Origin: DASTOB01 sp035720425 | Lineage (GTDB): Bacteria > Chloroflexota > Limnocylindria > Limnocylindrales > CSP1-4 | Assembly (NCBI GenBank): GCA_035720425.1 | Contig: DASTOB010000198.1 | Location: forward strand, 1-11,458 | DNA length: 11,458 nucleotides | Direction: 5' to 3' | Part shown: one piece after another, positions 1-5,683 of the stretch | Position numbering within the stretch: position 1 is the stretch's first letter | How the letters are laid out: each line of letters opens with the position of its first letter | Notes under the pieces: model-generated | Databases searched by the model: none | What the model was told of the DNA's origin: nothing | What the model saw: only the letters and a program-made list of their open reading frames with translations | Made by a program: the position numbers and the translations under genes

Positions 1-120
1 CTCGCCCTCGCCACGGCGGACGGGAGGCTCGTGCTCGACGAGGTCCAACCCGCCGGCGGACGGCGCATGAGCGGATCCGCCCTCCGGCGCGGTCGGCCCG
101 GGCTTGCCGCCGGGCGCTGA
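1..120 (+). CDS. fmt: Methionyl-tRNA formyltransferase, C-terminal fragment (cut by left edge)
   Basis: Only the last 39 codons are present, open from base 1 and ending in TGA at 118-120. The visible peptide contains LDEVQPAGGRRMSGSALRRG. This resembles the end of Fmt, where a strand such as 'l.evQpeGkk.Ms..dflrG' closes the C-terminal OB-like domain that contacts tRNA. Fmt formylates initiator Met-tRNA in the cytoplasm. Position supports the call, because fmt commonly sits just upstream of rlmN (in Bacillus with rsmB between them). Here rsmB is absent and rlmN follows after 91 bases. The catalytic domain lies outside the window, so the identification rests on a short conserved tail plus context. 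Confidence 0.8.
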   Translation, partial: LALATADGRLVLDEVQPAGGRRMSGSALRRGRPGLAAGR

Positions 121-127
121 CCGCCGA

Positions 128-183
128 GGGACCCGCGGGCCAGGGGTCGCCCCGGGCCAGGGCCGCCCCAGGGCGAGGGTCCC
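128..183 (+). terminator. GC-rich stem-loop between fmt and rlmN, possible terminator
   Basis: Bases 128-134 (GGGACCC) can pair with 177-183 (GGGTCCC). Directly inside that stem, 147-152 (TCGCCC) pairs with 171-176 (GGGCGA), and 154-157 with 165-168. The result is a stable branched or bulged hairpin 8 bases after the fmt stop. No run of T follows it, so it is not a classical intrinsic terminator. It may still end or attenuate fmt transcription, or simply reflect high GC. The stems are seen directly; the function is inferred. Confidence 0.35.
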
Positions 184-195
184 GCGGGCCTCGCG

Positions 196-204
196 TGCGA
201 CAAT
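196..204 (+). promoter_or_regulatory. Extended -10 promoter motif giving a probably leaderless rlmN mRNA
   Basis: TGCGACAAT at 196-204 reads as an extended -10 element (TG-N-GACAAT) in an otherwise GC-saturated stretch. The rlmN ATG begins at 212, only 7 bases after the hexamer, where transcription would be expected to start, so the transcript would have little or no 5' leader. No clear -35 is visible and there is no Shine-Dalgarno in that gap. An almost identical 18-base block recurs at 9042-9059 before another gene, which strengthens the promoter reading. Confidence 0.5.
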
Positions 205-211
205 CGCGCCG

Positions 212-1435
212 ATGCCAGCCCCGACCGCGGCCCGCTTGCCGCTGCCCGTCCTCCGCCCCGGCCTCGATCCCCGGCCCGGGCTGTCCGGCGTTGCCCCATC
301 GGCCGTCGACGAGTGGTTCGCGGCGCGCGGCGAGCCGTCGTTTCGGGCGCGCCAGGTTGCTGACGCCGTGTGGCGCAACCACGCGACCACGGCCGCCGAG
401 GTCCGGACGCTGCCGGCCGCCGCCCGCGCCGATCTCGACGCGTCATTTCGGTTCGACACGCTCGGTGAGACGGATCTCCGGCCATCCGACGACGGGCTGA
501 CCGAGAAGGCGCTCCATCGCCTGTCGGACGGAGCGCTCGTCGAGTCGGTCCTCATGCGCTACCCGGCGCGCGGCGCGCGGCGTGAGCGACACACCCTGTG
601 CATCTCGAGCCAGGCCGGCTGCGCCGTCGGTTGCCCGTTCTGTGCCACCGGCGAGCTCGGTTTCAGCCGCGACCTCGAGCCGGCCGAGATCGTCGACCAG
701 GTCCGTCATGCGGCACGCCGCCTCGCCCCGTCCGGCCGGCACCTCAGCAACGTGGTGTTCATGGGCATGGGCGAGCCGCTTCTCAACCTCGACCGGGTCC
801 TCGCGGCGATCGAGGCGCTCAACGACCCGGCCCGGTTCGGACTCGGCGCCCGCCACATCACCGTCTCGTCGAGCGGCGTCGTGCCGGGCATCCGGCGCCT
901 GACGAGCCTCGGCCCGCAGTTCACGCTCGCGATCAGCCTGCACGCGGCGCGTGACCCGCTCCGCGACGTGCTCGTCCCGCTCAACCGGCGCTGGCCGGTC
1001 GGCGAGGTCGTCGCCGCGGCCCGCGATCACGCCCGGGCCACCGGTCGGCGGGTGAGCTACGAGGTCACGATGATCGGGGGCGTGAACGACACGGACGCCG
1101 ACGCCGACGCGATCGTCGCGCTCCTGCGTGGCGACCTCGCCCACGTCAACCTCATCCCGATGAACCCCGTCGCCCACACGCCGTGGCAGGCGAGCCCGAT
1201 GCCGGTCATCGAGCGATTCGCCGCCCGGCTGCGCGAGGGCGGGATCCCGACGACGATCCGTCGCAACCGCGGCCAGGAGATCGGCGCGGCGTGCGGGCAG
1301 CTTGCCGCGGAGCGGGCGGGAGAGCCGGCCGCCCCGGCGGTCGCCCGGCGCCGCGAGATCATCGTCCGCGCCAGCGCGGCGGCACTGCGTGGCGAACGGA
1401 GCCGCGAGCCCGTGCCGGCCGGGGTGGGGGAGTAG
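212..1435 (+). CDS. rlmN: Dual-specificity 23S rRNA (A2503-C2)/tRNA (A37-C2) methyltransferase RlmN
   Basis: This 407-residue radical-SAM enzyme methylates C2 of A2503 in 23S rRNA, and in many bacteria A37 of tRNAs. The [4Fe-4S] motif C137-x3-C141-x2-C144 is intact (GCAVGCPFCATG). Both RlmN catalytic cysteines are visible: C130 in TLCISS and C361 in the C-terminal GAACGQ segment. The MGMGEPLLN SAM-binding stretch and the RRNRGQEIGAACG region are also typical. The start at ATG 212 is preferred over an in-frame start at 104, which would overlap the fmt end. The N-terminus is about 30 residues longer than usual before the helical domain, and the tail after C361 is about 46 residues and low in complexity. 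The gene heads a unit with rpe (stop and next start one base apart). Identity is very secure; the start is likely but not proven. Confidence 0.95.
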   Translation: MPAPTAARLPLPVLRPGLDPRPGLSGVAPSAVDEWFAARGEPSFRARQVADAVWRNHATTAAEVRTLPAAARADLDASFRFDTLGETDLRPSDDGLTEKALHRLSDGALVESVLMRYPARGARRERHTLCISSQAGCAVGCPFCATGELGFSRDLEPAEIVDQVRHAARRLAPSGRHLSNVVFMGMGEPLLNLDRVLAAIEALNDPARFGLGARHITVSSSGVVPGIRRLTSLGPQFTLAISLHAARDPLRDVLVPLNRRWPVGEVVAAARDHARATGRRVSYEVTMIGGVNDTDADADAIVALLRGDLAHVNLIPMNPVAHTPWQASPMPVIERFAARLREGGIPTTIRRNRGQEIGAACGQLAAERAGEPAAPAVARRREIIVRASAAALRGERSREPVPAGVGE

Positions 1436-1436
1436 G

Positions 1437-2423
1437 GTGGCCGACGGGCGTGCCCGCATCGCGGCGAGCATCCTCGACGCGGACCTCGGCAACCTCGCCT
1501 ACGCCGTCCGCCGCGCGGAGCGCAACGGCGCCGACCGGATCCACCTCGACGTGATGGACGGCCACTTCGTGCCGAACCTCACCTTCGGGGCGAAGACGAT
1601 CAAGGCGCTCCGGCCGAGGACGCGCATCCCCTTCGACGCCCACCTCATGATCAGTGAGCCGGGCCGCTACGTCGACGAGTTCATCGCCGCCGGCTGCGAC
1701 TCGATCACGTTCCACGTCGAGGTCGACGAGCCGATCGAGCCGACCCTGCGGGCAATCCGCAAGGCCGGCCGGGCAGCCGGCCTGTCGGTCAGGCCGGGGA
1801 CGCCGCTGTCCGCGCTCGAGCCGTACCGCACCCTCCTCGACATCGTGCTGATCATGACCGTGGAGCCCGGCTTCGGCGGCCAATCCTTCATGGCCGACGT
1901 CGCCCGCGACAAGATCCTCGCCGCGCGCGACCTGTTCCGCCATCGCTCGTTCGGCGGCGAGGTCCACGTCGACGGGGGGGTCAACCGCGAGACCGCGGAG
2001 ATCGTCGGCGGCCTTGGGGCGGACATCCTCGTCGTCGGTTCCGTGCTGTGGGCCACGGGGCGCGACATGGCCCGCGAGATCCGGCTCGTCCGTGCGCTCG
2101 CCGACGAGGGGTTCCAGTACCAGCTCAACGATGGCAAACCGCCGATCCCGCGCGACCGCTGGTTCGTGTTCACGAGCCTGCCCAAGCACATCGCCCGCCG
2201 CGCGGTGGCGGAGATCGAGGCCGGTGGCATCCCCGTGCTCATGCTCCGCGGCGACGGCCAGATCAACCCGGACGGCGTGCGCGACTACGACCTGCTCGTC
2301 CCGCTCACGGCGGAAGCGCTGACCGTCGGCCGCCACGGCGATGCGCGCGAGGCCTGGCTGGCCGAGGCGGCGCAGTGGCGCGAGGCGTACGAGCCGCCCG
2401 ACCGCGGCGATCGGCCGGCCTGA
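1437..2423 (+). CDS. rpe: Ribulose-phosphate 3-epimerase with an unrecognised C-terminal extension
   Basis: The N-terminal part (about residues 1-224) is a complete Rpe TIM barrel, interconverting ribulose-5-phosphate and xylulose-5-phosphate in the pentose phosphate and Calvin pathways. Metal and catalytic residues are visible: H36 and D38 in HLDVMDGHFVPNLTF, H69 in DAHLMI, D179 in VDGGVN, and the phosphate-loop segment MTVEPGFGGQSF. Family members are usually about 215-230 residues, but this protein is 328. Residues 225-328 form an extra module containing WFVFTSLPKHIARRA and an apparent alpha/beta pattern, ending in a charged tail. I do not recognise this module. GTG 1437 is chosen as start because the barrel's first strand (ARIAASIL) follows at once and the rlmN stop is adjacent. 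No frameshift is needed, so the fusion looks genuine. Rpe follows rlmN-linked genes in Bacillus too, though there prpC, prkC and rsgA lie between. Confidence 0.93.
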   Translation: MADGRARIAASILDADLGNLAYAVRRAERNGADRIHLDVMDGHFVPNLTFGAKTIKALRPRTRIPFDAHLMISEPGRYVDEFIAAGCDSITFHVEVDEPIEPTLRAIRKAGRAAGLSVRPGTPLSALEPYRTLLDIVLIMTVEPGFGGQSFMADVARDKILAARDLFRHRSFGGEVHVDGGVNRETAEIVGGLGADILVVGSVLWATGRDMAREIRLVRALADEGFQYQLNDGKPPIPRDRWFVFTSLPKHIARRAVAEIEAGGIPVLMLRGDGQINPDGVRDYDLLVPLTAEALTVGRHGDAREAWLAEAAQWREAYEPPDRGDRPA

Positions 2424-2430
2424 TCGTCAG

Positions 2431-2877
2431 GTGCGAGCGCTGCTCCAGCGCGCCAGCCGCGCCGAGGTCCGCGTCGGGGGCTACGCCGTGGGACGGATCG
2501 GCGCCGGCCTCGTGGTCCTGCTCGGCGTGGGGCCGGATGACGACGAGCCCACGGCCGACGCCCTTGCCCGACGCACCGCGGAGCTGCGCATCTTTCGCGA
2601 CGGGGAGGGCCGGACGAACCGCTCCCTGCTCGAGATCCGCGGCGCGGCGCTCGTGGTCAGCCAGTTCACCCTGTTCGCCGACACGAGCCGGGGTCGGCGC
2701 CCGGGCTTCACCGGTGCCGCGCCGGCGGACCTCGCGGAGCGCCTGTACGAGCGCTACGCGGCCGCGCTCCAGGCGCTCGACATCGAGGTTGCGACGGGAC
2801 GGTTCGGAGCGGAGATGGAGGTGGAACTCGTGAACGACGGGCCGTTCACGATCTGGCTCGACAGCGCACGTTCGTGA
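2431..2877 (+). CDS. dtd: D-aminoacyl-tRNA deacylase
   Basis: This 148-residue cytoplasmic enzyme hydrolyses D-amino acids (and glycine) mischarged on tRNA, a proofreading step in translation. The N-terminus VRALLQRASRAEV matches the family's 'mravvQRv..asV' start. The active-site motif SQFTLFAD is at residues 77-84. The Gly-cisPro motif that reaches into the partner subunit of the dimer is at G137-P138, within NDGPFT; the more common form is NGPVT, so Val is Phe here. Length equals the family norm. The GTG start lies 7 bases after the rpe stop, implying the same transcript. No strong Shine-Dalgarno is visible, so translation may be coupled. The following in-frame GTG at 2874 overlaps the stop but does not lead to a convincing gene. 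Confidence 0.93.
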   Translation: MRALLQRASRAEVRVGGYAVGRIGAGLVVLLGVGPDDDEPTADALARRTAELRIFRDGEGRTNRSLLEIRGAALVVSQFTLFADTSRGRRPGFTGAAPADLAERLYERYAAALQALDIEVATGRFGAEMEVELVNDGPFTIWLDSARS

Positions 2878-3038
2878 CCGCGCCATCGTCGCCGAGCGAC
2901 CGCGCGATCGTCGCCGAGCGCACGCTGGACTTCGCCGCCGTCCCCGGATCGCCGCCGCCGTACCAACCCGCATCTGAATGGGGATCTGGCCGGGCACGCT
3001 CGACCACGTGGCCGGACTGGCGGAATCCACGGGTGGGC

Positions 3039-3060
3039 GAGCGTGGCAGCCCGCACGCTC
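3039..3060 (+). terminator. Hairpin, candidate terminator of the rlmN-rpe-dtd unit
   Basis: GAGCGTG at 3039-3045 and CACGCTC at 3054-3060 form a perfect 7-bp stem with an 8-base loop, about 160 bases after the dtd stop. There is no T tract, so intrinsic termination is uncertain. The left arm can instead pair with 2995-3002, giving two mutually exclusive folds. The stem is seen in the sequence; its role is inferred. Confidence 0.3.
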
Positions 3061-3100
3061 AGTCAGCGGTGAATTGCGGGAGTTCGCCGCTCTCGGGCTG

Positions 3101-3128
3101 GCGAGCCGCGCTTTGGCTCAGCGAGCCG
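3101..3128. repeat. 28-bp direct repeat, copy 1 (intergenic)
   Basis: This stretch is identical over 28 bases to 3190-3217. It begins GCGAGCCGCGCTTTGGCTC and ends AGCGAGCCG. GAGCC (3103-3107) and GGCTC (3115-3119) can form a 5-bp stem with a 7-base loop. The same GGCTC can alternatively pair with the downstream GAGCC (3123-3127) around a 3-base loop. Flanking bases of the two copies do not match, so this is a discrete element and not part of a longer duplication. Confidence 0.8.
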
Positions 3129-3189
3129 CCGGCGGAACATCGCCGAGTCGCGACACGTGCCGTTGGACGAGGAGCTGGGCCGCGGTTCA

Positions 3190-3217
3190 GCGAGCCGCGC
3201 TTTGGCTCAGCGAGCCG
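3190..3217. repeat. 28-bp direct repeat, copy 2 (overlaps rpmB 3' end)
   Basis: This second exact copy of the 3101-3128 element starts 89 bases downstream of the first. Its right 11 bases (3207-3217) cover the last codons and stop of rpmB on the minus strand, so the repeat supplies the C-terminal Ala-Arg-stop. An 11-base unit (TCAGCGAGCCG) occurs twice in and around this copy, at 3188 and 3208. A hairpin GGCTC-GCT-GAGCC on the minus strand spans the rpmB stop codon. Confidence 0.8.
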
Positions 3218-3404
3218 TCTTGGTCTGGGTGCGGCGGCAGCGCGTGCAGACGAGTGCCTTGGTCGGCACGCCCTTGCGCTCGATGACGAGCGGCTGCAGG
3301 TTCGGCTGATAGCGGCGATGGGCGCGGACGCGGTTCATCCCCGACGACTGGGGGTTGAACCCACCCATCGCCGTCTTGCCGCAGATCGCACAGGAGCGGG
3401 CCAT
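3207..3404 (-). CDS. rpmB: 50S ribosomal protein L28, zinc-ribbon type
   Basis: This 65-residue L28 begins MARSCAICGK and contains the conserved RRYQPNLQ segment. Two cysteine pairs, C5-x2-C8 and C53-x2-C56 (CTRC), mark the zinc-binding C+ form. L28 is a late-assembling protein of the large subunit. ATG 3404 is preceded on the minus strand by GAGG at suitable distance, and the family's usual start matches; longer frames upstream are artefacts of high GC. The gene is divergent from the asp23/fakA unit, the arrangement I recall from Bacillus. Its last codons lie in a 28-bp repeat. Confidence 0.95.
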   Translation of the reverse strand: MARSCAICGKTAMGGFNPQSSGMNRVRAHRRYQPNLQPLVIERKGVPTKALVCTRCRRTQTKTAR

Positions 3405-3466
3405 GCTGGACCTCGGGAAGCGGTGACACGAGAAAGGCCCGGCCACGAGGGGACCGAGCGGGGCGG

Positions 3467-3476
3467 TATGATAGCA
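3467..3476. promoter_or_regulatory. Overlapping divergent -10 elements for rpmB (minus) and the asp23 unit (plus)
   Basis: The plus strand reads TATGAT at 3467-3472. The complement reads TGCTATCAT over 3476-3468, an extended -10 (TG-N-TATCAT). This is one of the few AT-rich spots in the intergenic gap and lies 63 bases from the rpmB start and about 73 from the asp23 start. The minus-strand version is the better match. No convincing -35 is seen for either direction. If both are used, RNA polymerase could not occupy them simultaneously. Confidence 0.5.
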
Positions 3477-3544
3477 CACGGCCTCCGGCTGCCGGCTCGG
3501 ACGCCGCCCGACCCGCCGGAGTTCGCGAGGAGGACGTCGTCCGC

Positions 3545-3967
3545 GTGCCCACCGATGTGACGCCCGGTCGCGCACTCGTGACCCGCCGCGCGATCGTCGA
3601 CGTCATCCGCACCGCGACCCTCGGCTCGTACGGCGTCACCGGCTTTGCCGCGAGCCTGCCGGAGCGCGTGCTCGGGGCCGTCGGGTTCGGCCAGCCGGGC
3701 ATCCGCGTCGAGCTCGGCGAGCGCCTCGAGGTCGAGCTCGACCTCACCGTCGCCTACGGCCTGCCGGTCGCGGAGGTCGCCCGCCAGGTCGATTCGGCCG
3801 TTCGCTATGCGATCCGGCGGGCCCTCGGGCGCGACGTCGCCCGGCTCACGATCCACGTCGACGGCCTGCGCTACCAGCCCGGCGGGCCGCCCCCGGCCGT
3901 CGAATCCGCGGATCCCCACGCGGTCGGCTCTGCCCAGCTCGCCGACAGCGGGACGGACGTCGCCTGA
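3545..3967 (+). CDS. Asp23/Gls24 (YloU-like) family protein
   Basis: This 140-residue protein has the Asp23/YloU pattern: an N-terminal 'aIvdvir.atl.sYGVtGfa' helix-strand, a central VRVEL-type strand pair (IRVELGERLEVELDLTVAYGL), then a helix with VAEVARQVDSAVRYAIRRALG and a final strand RLTIHVDGLRY. Family members are small, soluble or membrane-anchored proteins of unclear function linked to envelope stress. They are very often encoded directly before the FakA/YloV gene, as here. GTG 3545 lies 11 bases after GAGGAGG (3527-3533); an in-frame GTG at 3557 is an alternative start. The stop overlaps the fakA ATG by one base (TGATG), implying translational coupling. The last 20 or so residues after LRYQPGG are low in complexity. 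No signal peptide or membrane segment is visible. Confidence 0.85.
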   Translation: MPTDVTPGRALVTRRAIVDVIRTATLGSYGVTGFAASLPERVLGAVGFGQPGIRVELGERLEVELDLTVAYGLPVAEVARQVDSAVRYAIRRALGRDVARLTIHVDGLRYQPGGPPPAVESADPHAVGSAQLADSGTDVA

Positions 3968-5679
3968 TGGCCCGCCGCGCCTGTGATGGCCCCGGGCTGC
4001 TCGAGGGGTTCCGGGCGGCCGTCGCGAACCTCGAGGCGCACGTCGACGAGATCAATGGCCTGAACGTCTATCCGGTCCCGGACGGCGACACCGGCTCGAA
4101 CATGTTCGCCACCGTGCGAGCGGCGCTCGACGAGGCGGAGGCCGTGGCCGGCGAGCCGGCCGAGCGTATCGCGGCGGCGATCAGCTTCGGTGCGCTCATG
4201 GGTGCGCGCGGCAACTCCGGCGTCATCACGAGCCAGATCTTCCGCGGCATGGCAGAGGGTCTGGCCGGCAAGAAGCGGTTCAACGGGCTCGACCTCGCAC
4301 ATGCCCTGTCGCAGGGTGCAAAGGCCGCCTACGGAGCGGTGGCGAAGCCCGTCGAGGGCACGATCCTGACGGTGATTCGGGAGTCGGCCGCCGCCGCGGT
4401 GGCCGCCGCGGAGCGCGACAGCGACCTCGAGGCCGTCCTCACGGTGACCGTCGACGCCGCCGAGAAGTCGGTCGCGAAGACGCCCAGCCTGCTCGCCATC
4501 CTGCGCGAGGCCGGCGTCGTGGATTCCGGAGGGCAGGGACTGTACCGCCTGTTCCAGGGCGCGCTGCTCCACGTCGTCGGCCAGGCCCCGGTCGTCGTCG
4601 CACCCGCCGGCACGCGCGCGGCGGCGAAGGTGTCGACGCTCGTTGCCCACGCGGACGAGGGGTTCGGCTACGAGACGATGTTCCTGCTCCAGGCGGAGGG
4701 TTCCCGGCTGCTCGATGTCGACGCGATCCGGATCCACCTCGAGTCGATCGGCGAATCGGTCCTCGTGGCGGGCGACGCGCGGGCGCTCAAGGTGCACGTT
4801 CACAACGAGCGGCCGGACCTCGTCATCGGCTACGGCCTGGGCCTCGGCTCGCTCAGCCGGATCAGCGTCGAGAACCTCGACAACCAGGCCCGCGACGTGC
4901 GCGAGACGCGCGCGGCGGAGTTCACCGGCGCGGTCGACGCGACGAACGGGATGGGCGGCCCGGCATCGGGCTCGGCGCGCGGCGGGGAAGGCGGCCCGGC
5001 GGCCCTCGACGCGCCCGACCTGCCGCTCGCCGTCATCGCCGTCGCGCCGGGCGACGGTCTCGCCCGGATCTTCCGCGACGACTTCGGGGTGGCCGCGGTC
5101 GTCCGGGGCGGGCAGTCAGCGAACCCGAGCACCGGCGAGCTGATGGAGGCTGTCGAGGCGGTCCGCGCGCGCGAGGTCCTGCTCCTGCCGAACAACCCGA
5201 ACGTCGTCCTTGCCGCGCGCCAGGTCGCGGAGATGGCGAGCCGGCCGGTGTTCGTCGTGCCCACCCGGAACGCGGCCGAGGGCTACGCCGCCCTGCTCGC
5301 CCTCGATCCCACGAAGGACGCGGCCACGAACGCGGAGCCGATGACGAAGCGTGGCCGCGCCCTCGCGACGATGGCCGTGACCGAGGCGGTTCGCGATGCG
5401 ACGATCGGCGGCCACAAGGTGAAGCGAGGCCAGACGATCGTGCTCGACCCGGACGACGGGCTCATCGCCGCGAACGGCAATCGCGACAAGGCGGTCCTCG
5501 CCGCGATTGCGACCCTCGACCCGGGCACGGAGCTCGTCACGATCTACTACGGCGACGGCGCGGGGCTCGAGGAGGTCGAGGCGATCGCGCGCCGGATCGG
5601 GGCGGCCAAGCCTGGCGTCGAGGTCGAGGTCTTCCACGGCGGCCAACCCCATTACCGGTACCTGATCTCGGCCGAGTGA
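3967..5679 (+). CDS. fakA: DAK2-domain fatty acid kinase subunit FakA/YloV
   Basis: At 570 residues it has the three-part FakA layout. Residues about 1-200 form a DhaL/DAK2 kinase domain with NVYPVPDGDTGSNM, where D39 and D41 would hold the Mg-ATP, then ARGNSGVITSQIFRG and VVDSGGQGLYRLF. Residues about 220-320 are a middle domain containing KVHVHNERP. Residues about 352-570 form the C-terminal DegV-like domain (LLLPNNPNV, then GDGA near the end). A Gly/Ala-rich linker at about 320-352 joins the last two. FakA phosphorylates fatty acids presented by a FakB (DegV-type) partner, giving acyl-phosphate for phospholipid synthesis. No fakB is in the window, but plsX, which makes the same acyl-phosphate from acyl-ACP, lies 5 kb downstream. 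Start and stop abut asp23 and recG. The fatty-acid role comes from the family, not from this sequence. Confidence 0.9.
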   Translation: MARRACDGPGLLEGFRAAVANLEAHVDEINGLNVYPVPDGDTGSNMFATVRAALDEAEAVAGEPAERIAAAISFGALMGARGNSGVITSQIFRGMAEGLAGKKRFNGLDLAHALSQGAKAAYGAVAKPVEGTILTVIRESAAAAVAAAERDSDLEAVLTVTVDAAEKSVAKTPSLLAILREAGVVDSGGQGLYRLFQGALLHVVGQAPVVVAPAGTRAAAKVSTLVAHADEGFGYETMFLLQAEGSRLLDVDAIRIHLESIGESVLVAGDARALKVHVHNERPDLVIGYGLGLGSLSRISVENLDNQARDVRETRAAEFTGAVDATNGMGGPASGSARGGEGGPAALDAPDLPLAVIAVAPGDGLARIFRDDFGVAAVVRGGQSANPSTGELMEAVEAVRAREVLLLPNNPNVVLAARQVAEMASRPVFVVPTRNAAEGYAALLALDPTKDAATNAEPMTKRGRALATMAVTEAVRDATIGGHKVKRGQTIVLDPDDGLIAANGNRDKAVLAAIATLDPGTELVTIYYGDGAGLEEVEAIARRIGAAKPGVEVEVFHGGQPHYRYLISAE

Positions 5680-5683
5680 GGGC

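Larger units (their letters stand above)
2878..3206. other. Gene-free convergent region between dtd and rpmB with potential RNA hairpins
   Basis: I find no convincing gene here; open frames crossing it have no recognisable motifs. It separates the 3' ends of two converging transcripts. Structure is visible: CACGCTCG (2995-3002) can pair with CGAGCGTG (3038-3045), enclosing CGTGG (3007-3011) paired with CCACG (3027-3031). Alternatively, 3039-3045 pairs with CACGCTC at 3054-3060 around an 8-base loop. A 14-base direct repeat (ATCGTCGCCGAGCG) lies at 2885-2898 and 2907-2920. The region also contains the distal copy of a 28-bp repeat. A terminator zone for both strands is the simplest reading. 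Confidence 0.5.

Noticed and set aside
104..211. Longer N-terminus for RlmN from 104
   Set aside because: It would overlap fmt, read through the hairpin region as Gly/Pro/Arg-rich sequence and have no family counterpart. A promoter motif lies just before ATG 212.
2885..2920. 14-base direct repeat (ATCGTCGCCGAGCG, two copies 22 bases apart)
   Set aside because: It is built from very common codon-like GC words in this genome. Two copies are too few to call an array or binding-site cluster.
3031..3060. T-box-like sequence (GTGGCAGCCCG) after dtd
   Set aside because: It lacks the TGGNACC core pairing with the tRNA acceptor end and is not upstream of an aminoacyl-tRNA synthetase or amino-acid gene on either strand.
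2990..3065. Possible tRNA-like fold in the intergenic region
   Set aside because: There is no GTTCRANYC T-loop, no acceptor stem of 7 pairs in the right register and no recognisable anticodon arm.
2874..3560. Plus-strand open frame starting at a GTG overlapping the dtd stop
   Set aside because: It has no recognisable motif, is rich in Pro/Ser/Arg, and runs antisense through the whole of rpmB and into the asp23 promoter region. It is explained by high GC.
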